Assembly: GCA_949296075.1 (NCBI GenBank)
Contig: CASFNG010000005.1
Coordinates: forward strand, 1 to 64,000
Source: an uncultured Parabacteroides sp.
Lineage (GTDB): Bacteria > Bacteroidota > Bacteroidia > Bacteroidales > Tannerellaceae
Direction of reading: 5' to 3'
Length of the DNA: 64,000 nucleotides
The translations under genes and the position numbers were made by a program. The notes under the pieces were generated by a model. That model worked only from the letters and a program-made list of their open reading frames with translations, searched no databases and was not told the DNA's origin. Numbering within the stretch: position 1 is the stretch's first letter; the number at the start of each line of letters is the position of its first letter. Shown here piece by piece: positions 16,618 through 25,917 of the stretch.

Positions 16618-17604
16618 ATGGATAAAAGCTGGATGATTGGACTATGCGCGCTCGCGCTTATGGCGGGTACTGGCTGCGCGGGTGGCGAGTCGGGGAAGGA
16701 GACCCCGGCCACGGTGGAAGAGAAGGAGCCGGTAAAGCTCCTCTCAGACAGGCTCCCGTTGGCGGATCCCTATATATTGACGTACGACAGCCTGTATTAT
16801 ATCTATGGGACGAACGTAGGTAACGGGTTCGATGTCTATTACTCCAAGGATCTGGAGCATTGGGTACGGGCTTCCGCCTTGTCGTTGAGCCATGCCGACT
16901 CGTATGGCGAGCAGATGTTCTGGGCGCCGGAGGTCTATTACGTGGCGAGCGAGAAGAAGTTTTATATGTTCTATTCCGCGGAGGAGCATATTTGCGTGGC
17001 GACGGCGGATTCACCCTTAGGCCCGTTCAAGCAGGAGGTGCGCGAGCCGATCCGTACGGAGAAAGGTATCGATACCTCCGTGTTCTTCGACGATGACGGG
17101 AAGGCTTACCTCTATTTCGTGCGCTTTACCGATGGCAACGTGATTTGGTGCGCCGAATTGGAAAAAGGTCTGCGAAGTATTCGCGAAAACACGCTGACGC
17201 AATGCCTGAAAGCTGAGGAACCTTGGGAGCTGATCCTCCCGAAGGTAACGGAGGGGCCTTCCGTATTCAAGCGGGACGGCGTTTATTATATGCTCTACTC
17301 GGCCAACGGCTATACGAGCCAGGACTATGCGGTGGGCGTGGCCACCGCGGAGTCGCCTCTCGGCCCGTGGAAGAAGTACGAGGGCAATCCGGTATTGCAT
17401 AAATACGCCGGCTTGGTCGGTGTGGGGCATGGTGCGCCTTTCATCGACCGGGAGGGGAAGATGCGCTACGTGTTCCACGCGCATAAGAGCGAGTCGGAGA
17501 TCCATCCCCGCGACGCTTATATCGTGGATATGTCCGTGAAGGACGGGATCGTGTCGATGGGCGGCAACTTGGTGCGCCCGTTGGTAGTGGATCGGTTGCC
17601 GTAG
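16618..17604 (+). CDS. Second GH43-like lipoprotein
   Basis: A 328-residue lipoprotein (lipobox GTGC, Cys20) with a GH43-type propeller. Asp50 in LADPYIL is the likely base, GIDTSVFFDDDGKAYLYF carries the middle Asp, and VTEGPSVFKRDGVYYMLYSANG the likely acid Glu. It clearly differs from the preceding gene product, so the two enzymes probably cut different linkages of the same glycan. Last gene of the locus. Confidence 0.87.
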   Translation: MDKSWMIGLCALALMAGTGCAGGESGKETPATVEEKEPVKLLSDRLPLADPYILTYDSLYYIYGTNVGNGFDVYYSKDLEHWVRASALSLSHADSYGEQMFWAPEVYYVASEKKFYMFYSAEEHICVATADSPLGPFKQEVREPIRTEKGIDTSVFFDDDGKAYLYFVRFTDGNVIWCAELEKGLRSIRENTLTQCLKAEEPWELILPKVTEGPSVFKRDGVYYMLYSANGYTSQDYAVGVATAESPLGPWKKYEGNPVLHKYAGLVGVGHGAPFIDREGKMRYVFHAHKSESEIHPRDAYIVDMSVKDGIVSMGGNLVRPLVVDRLP

Positions 17605-17648
17605 GGTGGAAGTACCGAAAAACAAATGATGAGCCATCATAGGAGAGG

Positions 17649-17691
17649 AATGAGCCTTAAAGGACTGTACCAGCCCTTTTAAGGCTCATTT
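17649..17691 (+). terminator. Terminator of the first SusC/SusD locus
   Basis: AATGAGCCTTAAA...GG pairs with CC...TTTTAAGGCTCATT around a short loop (about 17662-17675). It is 45 bases after the last GH43-like gene. The hairpin is long and AT-closed, and would work in either direction. Confidence 0.75.
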
Positions 17692-17721
17692 CATCCCAGC
17701 CGGTAAAAAAGGGGACGATTG

Positions 17722-17753
17722 TTTGGAAAAACCAAGAATATTCTTTTCCTTTG
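17722..17753 (+). promoter_or_regulatory. Bacteroidetes-type promoter for the tRNA-Cys pair
   Basis: TTTG (17722-17725), 20 bases, then TTCCTTTG (17746-17753), a one-base variant of the TAnnTTTG -7 element. It lies about 40 bases before the first tRNA-Cys. Confidence 0.6.
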
Positions 17754-17794
17754 CAGACGCAAATCGAGAGAGGTTTTCCCTGCTCTTGCATTCC

Positions 17795-17866
17795 GGTTCC
17801 TTGGATGAGTGGCTTAGTCAGTGGTCTGCAAAACCATGCACGGCGGTTCGAATCCGCCAGGAACCT
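17795..17866 (+). tRNA. tRNA-Cys (GCA), copy 1
   Basis: The acceptor stem GGTTCCT pairs with AGGAACC, the discriminator is T, the anticodon loop CTGCAAA gives GCA, and the T arm GGCGGTTCGAATCCGCC is intact. CCA is not encoded. Confidence 0.95.
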
Positions 17867-17907
17867 CACCCCTAAGAGTAGAAACGATCCATTTGGGGTC
17901 TTGACAC

Positions 17908-17979
17908 GGTGCCTTGGATGAGTGGCTTAGTCAGTGGTCTGCAAAACCATGCACGGCGGTTCGAATCCGCCAGGCACCT
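17908..17979 (+). tRNA. tRNA-Cys (GCA), copy 2
   Basis: Identical to copy 1 except for one acceptor-stem pair: GGTGCCT with AGGCACC instead of GGTTCCT with AGGAACC. The change is compensatory, so both copies should fold and function. The two genes are about 40 bases apart and probably form one transcript. Confidence 0.95.
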
Positions 17980-18002
17980 CTTGAGAAACCAATTCTGAAG
18001 CG

Positions 18003-18040
18003 AAGCAGCCTTGTCACGTGGATGGCAAGGCTGCTTTTTT
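18003..18040 (+). terminator. Terminator after the tRNA-Cys pair
   Basis: AAGCAGCCTTG pairs with CAAGGCTGCTT, followed by a T-run to 18040. It also faces the end of the leftward EamA gene at 18066. Confidence 0.85.
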
Positions 18041-18065
18041 ATGCCCGAAGGCTGCCGGAAGGGTC

Positions 18066-19013
18066 TTATCCCTTTTCGGCAAGTCGCCTTTTCTCCCGCT
18101 CGTAGGCCTCCATCTGGGCGCGGCTCTTGCTGCGGGTCACCAAGAATACGCCCGAGAATACGAACACGACGGCGATCACTTTCCACAGGTTGAAGCGATC
18201 CATTCCCCAAAGTACCGTCACGATACTGGCGATGATCGGCTGCACGTAGCAATACATCGTAGCCACCGTCGGGCGCAGGTTGTGCTGGCCGATCGGGATG
18301 AGAAGGTAGCTGAGGAAGGTAGCGCCTACCACCACGAAGGCGATGCCCGCGTAAGTGGCGAGATCTAACGAGCTCCATACCACTTGGCTCAGCTCCCCGT
18401 ACGAGAAGGGGACGAGGCAGATGGAGGAGTAGGTGAACATCCATTTCATCAAGGTGACAGGCGAGTAGCGCCCGATGATCCCTTTGAATAATACGATGTA
18501 GAGAGAGAAGCAAAGCTCGGCGGAGAAACAGAGCAGGTCGCCCCAGATATTGCCGCTTTGCCCGCTGGCGTTCGCTTGCTGGCTGCTCAGGATCAGCAAA
18601 AGAGCCCCTGTCGCGCCGAGAAAGATGCCCAATACCTTTTTGCCGGTGATCGGCTCGCGGAGGTAGAGGGCGGCGATCACCATCGTGAGGATCGGGGTGC
18701 TCGTCGTGATGATGGAAGCGTCGATGGATGAGGTCATGCCCAGTCCGAAGATGAAGGCGCCTTGGTTGAACACCACGCCTAACAGGGCGGCGAAGAAGAG
18801 CTTCATCATGTCCTTGTGAGGCACGTGCTCCGGCTTGGTGAACATCGAGGCGATCCAGAACAAGGCCGTAGCCCCGAATATACGTAGCTCGCTAAGGATG
18901 AGCGGGGAGATGAGGCTTCCTGCCAACACTAACTTGGATACCGGCGACATCACGCCCCACATCACGTTGGCGCCGGTCATGGCTAAATGCCCTTTCAGCT
19001 CGTTTGCTTTCAT
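18066..19013 (-). CDS. EamA-family (DMT) transporter
   Basis: A 315-residue inner-membrane protein with about ten hydrophobic segments arranged as two EamA repeats (first about 10-140, starting with GANVMWGVMSPVSKLVLAG; second about 155-290, GDLLCFSAELCFSLYIVLFK). It is a drug/metabolite-type exporter; the substrate cannot be told from sequence. It ends with a basic cytoplasmic tail. It is transcribed divergently from guaA. Confidence 0.88.
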   Translation of the reverse strand: MKANELKGHLAMTGANVMWGVMSPVSKLVLAGSLISPLILSELRIFGATALFWIASMFTKPEHVPHKDMMKLFFAALLGVVFNQGAFIFGLGMTSSIDASIITTSTPILTMVIAALYLREPITGKKVLGIFLGATGALLLILSSQQANASGQSGNIWGDLLCFSAELCFSLYIVLFKGIIGRYSPVTLMKWMFTYSSICLVPFSYGELSQVVWSSLDLATYAGIAFVVVGATFLSYLLIPIGQHNLRPTVATMYCYVQPIIASIVTVLWGMDRFNLWKVIAVVFVFSGVFLVTRSKSRAQMEAYEREKRRLAEKG

Positions 19014-19106
19014 TGTCTGTCAACTTTTTAGGATTCACTTTTCCAGGCCGCGAAATTAGGAAGAATATTTGTTAGCCGTGTTTCCCGCCTGTCCCGATTT
19101 TATTGC

Positions 19107-19114
19107 TATCTTTG
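19107..19114 (+). promoter_or_regulatory. Probable -7 element for guaA
   Basis: TATCTTTG matches the Bacteroidetes -7 consensus TAnnTTTG and lies 30 bases before the guaA start. The upstream element is weak (TTTC at 19081-19084, 22 bases away). Confidence 0.55.
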
Positions 19115-19144
19115 CAACCACTCATTAACAATAATCATATTTGC

Positions 19145-20665
19145 ATGCACGAGAGACTTATTATTCTTGATTTCGGCTCGCAAACAACCCAACTCATCGG
19201 CCGTAGGGTCAGGGAGTTGAATATGTATTGTGAGATCGTCCCGTACAACAAGTTCCCGCACGACGCGACTGACGTGAAGGGCGTGATCCTTTCCGGAAGC
19301 CCTTACTCCGTGTACGACGAGAACGCTTTCAAGGCGGACCTGAGCCAGATACGCGGGAAGTACCCCGTGTTGGGTATTTGCTATGGTGCGCAATTCCTGG
19401 CTTATACGTCTGGAGGAAAGGTGGAGCCGGCTGACTCGCGTGAGTACGGGCGTGCGAACCTGTCGTATATCAATGGTGATGACGATTTGCTGAAGGGAAT
19501 CCCGACAGGCTCGCAGATCTGGATGTCGCACGGGGATACGATTACCGTGTTGCCGGACAACTTTAAGATCATCGCCAGCACGAACGACGTGAAGGCGGCG
19601 GCTTATCGCGTGGAGGGCGAGAAGACATGGGGCGTACAGTTCCACCCCGAGGTGTTCCATACGACGGATGGCACGAGGTTGCTTGACAATTTCTTGCGTA
19701 TCTGTGGGTGCGCGAAGGATTGGACTCCGGCTTCGTTCATCGAATCGACCGTGGCCGAGCTGCGCGAGAAATTGGGAGATGATAAGGTGATACTCGCTCT
19801 TTCCGGAGGCGTGGACTCGTCGGTTACGGCCGTGCTGCTGAACAAGGCGATCGGGAAGAACCTGACTTGTATTTTCGTGGATCATGGTTTGCTGCGGAAG
19901 AATGAGTTCGAGAACGTATTGAAGGATTATGAGCATCTGGGCTTGAACGTGATCGGTGTCAACGCGAAGGAGAAGTTCTATAAGGAGCTGGCGGGTGTCA
20001 CGGATCCGGAGCGTAAGCGTAAGATTATCGGCAAGGGCTTTATCGATGTGTTCGACGAGGAGGCTCGCAAGCTGAAAGATATAAAATGGTTAGGGCAGGG
20101 CACGATCTACCCGGACGTGATTGAGTCGCTTTCCATTACGGGAACGGTAATCAAGAGCCATCACAACGTGGGCGGACTGCCGGAGAAGATGAACCTGAAG
20201 CTTGTGGAGCCGCTTCGCCTCTTGTTCAAGGACGAGGTTCGGCGTGTCGGTATCGAGCTGGGTATGCAGCCGCACTTGATCAAGCGCCATCCCTTCCCCG
20301 GTCCGGGCTTAGGTATCCGTATCTTGGGCGACATTACGCCTGAGAAGGTACGTATCTTGCAGGACGCGGATGATATATACATGACGTTGATGCGTGAATG
20401 GGGGCTTTATGATAAAGTATGGCAGGCAGGTGTTATCCTGTTGCCGATCCGTTCGGTAGGCGTGATGGGTGATGAGCGCACCTATGAGAACACGGTGGCT
20501 TTGCGTGCGGTGACCTCCACCGACGCCATGACGGCCGACTGGGCGCAACTCCCGTACGAGTTCCTCGCCAAGGTGTCTAACGAGATCATCAATAAGGTGA
20601 AAGGCGTGAACAGAGTCGTGTACGACATCAGCTCGAAACCGCCTTCGACAATTGAGTGGGAGTAA
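19145..20665 (+). CDS. guaA: GMP synthase (glutamine-hydrolysing)
   Basis: A 506-residue cytoplasmic enzyme that converts XMP, glutamine and ATP to GMP. The N-terminal class I glutamine amidotransferase domain has Cys79 in GICYGAQF and His/Glu in FHPEVFHT. The ATP pyrophosphatase domain has the PP-loop LSGGVDSSV, and the C-terminal dimerisation domain ends KPPSTIEWE. The start is chosen at [11 protein letters not shown] because it opens the amidotransferase fold and lies downstream of the promoter; the longer frame would begin at the -7 element. Confidence 0.96.
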   Translation: MHERLIILDFGSQTTQLIGRRVRELNMYCEIVPYNKFPHDATDVKGVILSGSPYSVYDENAFKADLSQIRGKYPVLGICYGAQFLAYTSGGKVEPADSREYGRANLSYINGDDDLLKGIPTGSQIWMSHGDTITVLPDNFKIIASTNDVKAAAYRVEGEKTWGVQFHPEVFHTTDGTRLLDNFLRICGCAKDWTPASFIESTVAELREKLGDDKVILALSGGVDSSVTAVLLNKAIGKNLTCIFVDHGLLRKNEFENVLKDYEHLGLNVIGVNAKEKFYKELAGVTDPERKRKIIGKGFIDVFDEEARKLKDIKWLGQGTIYPDVIESLSITGTVIKSHHNVGGLPEKMNLKLVEPLRLLFKDEVRRVGIELGMQPHLIKRHPFPGPGLGIRILGDITPEKVRILQDADDIYMTLMREWGLYDKVWQAGVILLPIRSVGVMGDERTYENTVALRAVTSTDAMTADWAQLPYEFLAKVSNEIINKVKGVNRVVYDISSKPPSTIEWE

Positions 20666-20689
20666 GGTTCCGTTATGGAATAAAAAAGC

Positions 20690-20727
20690 AAGCCTCGATT
20701 ACGCATTCACGTAATCGAGGCTTTTTT
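20690..20727 (+). terminator. Terminator of guaA
   Basis: AGCCTCGATTACG pairs with CGTAATCGAGGCT, followed by a T-run. It lies about 25 bases after the guaA stop. Confidence 0.9.
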
Positions 20728-20801
20728 ATGGAGGTTATTCATCGTATCTTTTATATCAGGTCTTCGAATGGCCCGTAAAGGTATGGAGGATGTCGTGCTG
20801 G

Positions 20802-20836
20802 CAAAAAAAAAAACGGCGAGATAAATTCTCGCCGTT
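20802..20836 (-). terminator. Terminator of the DUF4270 unit
   Basis: ACGGCGAGA and TCTCGCCGT form the stem. On the minus strand it is followed by a run of about ten T (the A-run at 20803-20812). Confidence 0.88.
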
Positions 20837-20850
20837 TTCTATGATGGGAT

Positions 20851-22227
20851 TTATTTCGCGTATTTACAAGAGGTGATGCTGATCTTCATGACCTCCTCAT
20901 CCTTCCGGATCTTTACGCCGGCTGGAGCCATGTAATTGGTCAGAGCCGTTGTGACGGTCGTTGTCTCGTAATAACCGGAGGTCGTCTTTGTTGTCCGTTG
21001 TACGGGAAGCAGGAGCAGCCTCAGGTCCTCGTCCGGGGCATTATCGATTTGATATTTGATCAAATTCGCGAGATTCGGGAACGTGTAAGTCCGGGTACTT
21101 GAGCTGTATGCGTTAGAGAGGTAGGCAGTCTCGCCATTCTCAATTTGTGCATTCTCAAAGAAGCTCTTGACGGAGTCTTCCGGCAGGAGCAACAAGTACG
21201 AAGGAGGATCTAAGGCATACTGCCAATTCTCCTGTGGCATGGCCTTTAGTTCCAAGGGAAGGTTATTGACGATACGCTCTTTCATGACCTGCGTGATCTC
21301 TTTCGTTGGCAAAACAAGACGCATACATACGCCGGCAGGAGTCTTAAAGTATGCGTAGTTGTCGTTAGGTTCCAGCAATTGCCCCAAGTCTGTGTTCTTG
21401 AATCGGTTCAGCTGGATGACCTCTTGCGTGGAAGAGAAACTCTCCACGGCCTGGACTAAAGAGTCTTGTCCGGCACTACCCGTGACTGCGTACGAATAAT
21501 ATATATTAAGCAAGGAGGTGGATACCGTCAAGATATTCCCGCTTCCGAAAGTAGTCGTCACATATAACCCAGGGAAGAACTCGTTAAACGTTTCTTGGTT
21601 GTTGAACGATTCCGGATGGTTGATTGTCTCGTCGTAAAATTGCTGTCCGAATTCCCGTGGAACTTTGATGCGGACATTCGGCGTATAGTCACCCGACGTA
21701 CGGATAGAGTCGGAGATCGTGTTATTGTATGCCGTATAAGCTTGAGATCCCAGTGAAGTTCGCATATCACAGAACTGCGTAGGATCGATATTCGTGTAGT
21801 AATTTTTTTGCAATGGAGAGGTGATCTTAAAGATTTCCGCCTTCATGGGTGCCAAGGAGTCACCTACCCATGCTCCATTCGTTTTACTGCCGATGTAATA
21901 GATCCGGAATTCCACCGAATCTATTTTACCCTCGTAAGGCGTATATTGGAAACGGAAATCATTCGGACAATAGAACTGGCACAGGTAATCCGATTTCAAA
22001 TCGCCATACAATGGGTCGTATAGCTCACCTAATTGTGCACTTGTAGATCTCGCATAGACGGAATCTAACAGCATCGTGGTCGCTTGTATCCGGAATGTGT
22101 CCGTATATACCGCAATTGTGTCGTCGCCAGGCTGAATACTTGTTCCTATCGAGCTCAAATCATCATTACACCCAGCCAAGATACTCGCACCAAGGCCGAG
22201 TCCAAGTATTAAAAGCTTGCTTTTCAT
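20851..22227 (-). CDS. DUF4270 domain lipoprotein
   Basis: A 458-residue lipoprotein (signal KLLILGLGLGASILAGC, Cys20) of the DUF4270 family, found across Bacteroidetes and of unknown function. Seen: YTDTFRIQATTMLLDSV and the LGELYDPLYGDLKSDYLCQF motif near residue 67-86, a pattern typical of the family, then a long beta-rich region. It is 15 bases downstream of the glycogen-synthase-like gene, an arrangement known from related genomes, so the two are probably co-transcribed. It is likely anchored in the outer membrane; no enzymatic motif is visible. Confidence 0.85.
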   Translation of the reverse strand: MKSKLLILGLGLGASILAGCNDDLSSIGTSIQPGDDTIAVYTDTFRIQATTMLLDSVYARSTSAQLGELYDPLYGDLKSDYLCQFYCPNDFRFQYTPYEGKIDSVEFRIYYIGSKTNGAWVGDSLAPMKAEIFKITSPLQKNYYTNIDPTQFCDMRTSLGSQAYTAYNNTISDSIRTSGDYTPNVRIKVPREFGQQFYDETINHPESFNNQETFNEFFPGLYVTTTFGSGNILTVSTSLLNIYYSYAVTGSAGQDSLVQAVESFSSTQEVIQLNRFKNTDLGQLLEPNDNYAYFKTPAGVCMRLVLPTKEITQVMKERIVNNLPLELKAMPQENWQYALDPPSYLLLLPEDSVKSFFENAQIENGETAYLSNAYSSSTRTYTFPNLANLIKYQIDNAPDEDLRLLLLPVQRTTKTTSGYYETTTVTTALTNYMAPAGVKIRKDEEVMKISITSCKYAK

Positions 22228-22242
22228 TATTGCTTCCTATTA

Positions 22243-23067
22243 TTATTTCGTGTTAGTATCCAATACTACGTCATAGAATTTATTGAATTCATCCATATAG
22301 GTCTCTGGAGACTGATATGGAAGGAATGGAATATCTTTTTTCCCGGAGATGTACTCAAGGATCTCTTGATCTATCGTCTCGCTCCCTTGTATGATGCCAT
22401 CCGAGAAGTCTATCGCCAATTTTGTCAGGTTGGTGAAGGTGGCACCTGCCTTGATCGATTCCAGATCCGCGTCTTTGGCCCCGTCAGTCTTCAGCTTGTC
22501 AGCGAAGTTGTCGTTAAATGGCTTCTTGAAAGCATCGTTGTAAATGGAATAAATGACTTTCGCGTTCCGGAAACAGGGGTCATCCGCATACATTCTTTTG
22601 ATATAGAGTGCGGTCAAGGCTGACATCCATCCATGACAATGGATCACGTCGGGGATCCATCTCAACTTCTTGACTGTCTCCAATACCCCACGTACGTAAA
22701 AGATAGAGCGATCGTCATTATCCTCGAACTCTGCCCCGTTCTCGTCGCAAATGGTGGACTTGCGCTGGAAAAAATCCTCGTTGTCGATAAAATAGACCTG
22801 CATTCTCGCGGATTGAATGGACGCTACCTTGATGATCAGGGGATGGTCGGTGTCGTCGATGATCAGATTCATGCCTGAAAGACGGATTACCTCGTGCAAT
22901 TGGTTACGGCGTTCGTTGATATTTCCGAATTTTGGCATGAAAGTCCTGATCTCGCGGCCACGTTCCTGTATCCCTTGCGGCAAATTCCTGCATATTGTCG
23001 CAATTTCTGATTCGGGAAGGTAGGGAGTGATTTCTTGGGTTATAAACAAGATTCTTTTTGCATCCAT
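22243..23067 (-). CDS. Short glycogen/starch synthase-like protein (GT5 N-terminal domain only)
   Basis: A 274-residue protein resembling only the N-terminal Rossmann half of GT5 glycogen synthases (RILFITQEITPYLPESEIA, GREIRTFMPKFGNINERR, DVIHCHGWMSALTALYIK). The usual ADP-glucose-binding Lys-x-Gly-Gly near the N-terminus is replaced by PESEIA, and the C-terminal catalytic half is absent. Short proteins of this kind are standard in Bacteroidetes and are usually labelled glycogen/starch synthase, but whether they make glycogen is doubtful from this sequence. It is divergent from panC. Confidence 0.75.
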   Translation of the reverse strand: MDAKRILFITQEITPYLPESEIATICRNLPQGIQERGREIRTFMPKFGNINERRNQLHEVIRLSGMNLIIDDTDHPLIIKVASIQSARMQVYFIDNEDFFQRKSTICDENGAEFEDNDDRSIFYVRGVLETVKKLRWIPDVIHCHGWMSALTALYIKRMYADDPCFRNAKVIYSIYNDAFKKPFNDNFADKLKTDGAKDADLESIKAGATFTNLTKLAIDFSDGIIQGSETIDQEILEYISGKKDIPFLPYQSPETYMDEFNKFYDVVLDTNTK

Positions 23068-23167
23068 TCTGTAAAGTAGTTTTATAAAGACGCTACAAAT
23101 ATAGTAAAAATCTTTTATTTACCGTAATTATTTAGTTGCTTTGCAGCGTCAAACAAGCATCTATCAG

Positions 23168-24010
23168 ATGGAAATAGTAAATAGTATCAATGAGTTAAAG
23201 TCTTACTTGGCTGAATTAAAGCGAGATAATAAGACGGTTGGTTTAGTCCCTACGATGGGGGCCTTACATGACGGGCATCTCAGCCTGGTACACCGGTGCG
23301 TGAATGAGAACGACGTATGCGTCGTGAGCGTTTTCGTGAACCCTACCCAATTCAATGACAAACATGATTTAGAGACTTACCCTCGTACCTTGGAGGCCGA
23401 TTGTGCCCTGCTGGAGTCAGCGGGATGTGATTTCGTGTTCGCTCCATCGGTGGAGGAGATGTATCCGGAGCCGGACACCCGGGTATTCCATTTGGGCCGT
23501 GTGGCGGAAGTCATGGAAGGAGCCAAACGTCCGGGCCACTTTAATGGGGTCGCTCAGGTGGTGAGCAAATTATTCTACATCGTGGAGCCGGATAACGCCT
23601 ACTTCGGGGAGAAGGATTTCCAGCAGATAGCGGTGATCCGTGCGATGGTGAAACAGCTGAATATCCCCGTCCGGATCCATGCTTGTCCCATCGTTCGCGA
23701 GGCTGATGGGCTTGCCTTGAGCAGCCGCAATACCCGATTGACACCCGAATTACGCCAAAAAGCGCCCTTAATCGCTTGTACGTTAAAAGAAAGCACTACC
23801 TTTGTGCCCGAAAAAAGCGTACAGGAAGTGATCGATTTCGTGGTCAACAAGATCAACAGCGACCCGGACATGGAGGTAGAGTATTACGAGATTGTCGACG
23901 GGAATACCCTCGAATCCATCAAGAGCTGGGCGGATACGGATTATCCGGTAGGTTGCATCACGGTCTATTGCGGGGAGGTACGATTGATCGATAACATCAA
24001 ATACAAATGA
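23168..24010 (+). CDS. panC: Pantothenate synthetase
   Basis: A 280-residue enzyme that joins pantoate and beta-alanine using ATP, giving vitamin B5. The HxGH-type motif [23 protein letters not shown], the FGEKDFQQ motif and LALSSRN are all present. The start at [11 protein letters not shown] fits family length. It is followed by panD, which supplies beta-alanine, 46 bases downstream. Confidence 0.95.
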   Translation: MEIVNSINELKSYLAELKRDNKTVGLVPTMGALHDGHLSLVHRCVNENDVCVVSVFVNPTQFNDKHDLETYPRTLEADCALLESAGCDFVFAPSVEEMYPEPDTRVFHLGRVAEVMEGAKRPGHFNGVAQVVSKLFYIVEPDNAYFGEKDFQQIAVIRAMVKQLNIPVRIHACPIVREADGLALSSRNTRLTPELRQKAPLIACTLKESTTFVPEKSVQEVIDFVVNKINSDPDMEVEYYEIVDGNTLESIKSWADTDYPVGCITVYCGEVRLIDNIKYK

Positions 24011-24056
24011 CGCTGGCGACCGTTGGGTCGCCGGTCCTAAATGATAAGGCCTGAAT

Positions 24057-24407
24057 ATGTTTATAGAGGTATTAAAGTCTAAGATTCACAGAGTGACGGT
24101 TACGGAGGCTAATTTGAATTATATCGGGAGCATCACGATCGACGCCGACCTGTTGGACGCCGCCAACCTGATCGCGAACGAGAAAGTTTCCATCGTGAAC
24201 AATAACAATGGGGAACGCTTCGAGACCTACATCATCAAGGGTGAGCGCGGCTCGGGGGTGGTTTGCCTGAATGGTGCGGCAGCCCGTAAGGCGCAGCCGG
24301 GCGACATTATCATTATCATGTCGTATGCCATGATGGATTTCGAGGAGGCTAAAACCTTCAAGCCGGCAGTCGTTTTCCCGGATACGGCGACAAACAAGTT
24401 GGTATGA
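24057..24407 (+). CDS. panD: Aspartate 1-decarboxylase proenzyme
   Basis: A 116-residue pyruvoyl-dependent enzyme making beta-alanine from aspartate. The self-cleavage site is Gly24-Ser25 (NYIGSITID), giving the pyruvoyl group at Ser25. [15 protein letters not shown] and [16 protein letters not shown] match the family. Length is normal. It forms an operon with panC. Confidence 0.95.
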   Translation: MFIEVLKSKIHRVTVTEANLNYIGSITIDADLLDAANLIANEKVSIVNNNNGERFETYIIKGERGSGVVCLNGAAARKAQPGDIIIIMSYAMMDFEEAKTFKPAVVFPDTATNKLV

Positions 24408-24454
24408 GCTTGTGTCCCGATTATTGATAGCGATAAGAGAAGAGAACAGCACGG

Positions 24455-24487
24455 AAGGCTCGCCGGGATAAGGCGGGCCTTTTTTGT
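24455..24487 (+). terminator. Terminator of panC-panD
   Basis: AAGGCTCGCC pairs with GGCGGGCCTT, followed by a T-run, about 50 bases after the panD stop. Confidence 0.85.
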
Positions 24488-24514
24488 TTCATAACCAGAA
24501 AATAAATCAGTTAT

Positions 24515-25837
24515 ATGTATTCGAATAAGCAAATTTGGGAGGTGAGCTACCCGATCTTCTTAGGACTTTTGGCGCAGAACGTGATCAACGTGACCGACAC
24601 CGCCTTCTTAGGTCGGGTCGGAGAGGTCGAGTTAGGGGCTTCGGCTATGGGAGGCTTGTACTACATCTGCGCGTTCACGATCGCTTTCGGTTTCAGCACG
24701 GGATCGCAAATCGTGATCGGGCGCAGGAACGGCGAGGGGCGTTATGGGCAGATCGGCCCGGTCATGTGGCAAGGGATCTTTTTCCTGCTGTTCCTCGCTA
24801 CCATCCTGTTTCTCTTCTCCCGCTGGTTCGCGAAGGACGTGATGCGGCTGCTGATCTCTTCCGACGCGATCCTTGAGGCGACCGACGCTTTCTTGGATTG
24901 GCGTGTGTTCGGTTTCTTCTTCTCTTTCCTGAGCGTGATGTTCCGTGCGTTCTTTATCGGTATCACCCGCACGAAGGTACTCACGCTGAACGCCGTCTGC
25001 ATGGCCATGACCAATGTGCTGCTGGATTACCTACTGATCTTCGGTAATTGGGGCTTCCCGAGGATGGGGATCCAGGGAGCCGCCATCGCTTCCGTGATCG
25101 CCGAGGCGGTATCGATTCTCTTTTTCGTGCTTTACACGAGATTCACGGTGGATATTCGCAAATACGCGCTCGACCGCTTCCGGTCGTTCGATCTCGGTCT
25201 GTTGAGGCGTGTGCTGGACATCTCCGTCTTTACCATGTTGCAATATTTCGTGTCGTTGTCCACTTGGTTCATGTTCTTCATCGCCGTGGAGCATTTGGGG
25301 CAGCGTCAGTTGGCGATCGCCAATATCGTGCGTAGCATTTATGTCGTAATGTTGATTCCTGTCAACTCGCTCGCGATGACGACGAATACCTTCGTGAGCA
25401 ACCGCATCGGGGCGAGGGCGACTGAGGATGTGATCCCGGTGATCCGGAAGATCTGCAAGTTCTCGTTCGCGATCATGGTCGTGCTGGTCGCCTTGGTAGC
25501 CTGTGTGCCGGAGTGGGCATTGTCGGTATATACCAACGACGCGGCCTTGATCCAGGCCTCCGTTCCCTCGGTCTACGTGATCGCCGGGGCCATGTTGATC
25601 GGATCGGTGGCCAACGTCGCCTTCAACGGGGTCTCCGGCACGGGAAATACCCGGGCGGCGCTTTGGATGGAGATGGCGGTGTTGGTGCTCTATGTCTTGT
25701 TTGTCTATGTGGCCGGTATGCGCTTGAAATTACCGGTGGAGATCTGTTTCCTGACCGAGGTGATCTATTATACGGGGCTGTTGCTGGCCAGTGTGATCTA
25801 CCTGAAGAAAGCCGCTTGGCAAGACAAGAAGATATAG
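24515..25837 (+). CDS. MATE-family efflux transporter
   Basis: A 440-residue inner-membrane protein with about 12 hydrophobic segments in two MatE halves (N half with QNVINVTDTAFLGRVGEVELG; C half from about residue 235, FTMLQYFVSLSTWFMFFIAV). Such proteins export cationic drugs or metabolites in exchange for Na+ or H+; the substrate cannot be inferred. It starts after the panD terminator and is followed by a Fur-family regulator gene. Confidence 0.9.
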   Translation: MYSNKQIWEVSYPIFLGLLAQNVINVTDTAFLGRVGEVELGASAMGGLYYICAFTIAFGFSTGSQIVIGRRNGEGRYGQIGPVMWQGIFFLLFLATILFLFSRWFAKDVMRLLISSDAILEATDAFLDWRVFGFFFSFLSVMFRAFFIGITRTKVLTLNAVCMAMTNVLLDYLLIFGNWGFPRMGIQGAAIASVIAEAVSILFFVLYTRFTVDIRKYALDRFRSFDLGLLRRVLDISVFTMLQYFVSLSTWFMFFIAVEHLGQRQLAIANIVRSIYVVMLIPVNSLAMTTNTFVSNRIGARATEDVIPVIRKICKFSFAIMVVLVALVACVPEWALSVYTNDAALIQASVPSVYVIAGAMLIGSVANVAFNGVSGTGNTRAALWMEMAVLVLYVLFVYVAGMRLKLPVEICFLTEVIYYTGLLLASVIYLKKAAWQDKKI

Positions 25838-25917
25838 GCGGAGGGGAAGATCTCCGGTCGCGGATGTCGCCCGATTTATTATATTCGCGGATGTAACCGA
25901 TCCATAAAGTAAAAGTC

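Noticed and set aside
17795..17979. Twin tRNA-Cys genes as attachment-site duplications of an integrated element
   Set aside because: The copies are complete, differ by a compensated pair, are only about 40 bases apart, and no integrase or mobile gene is nearby.
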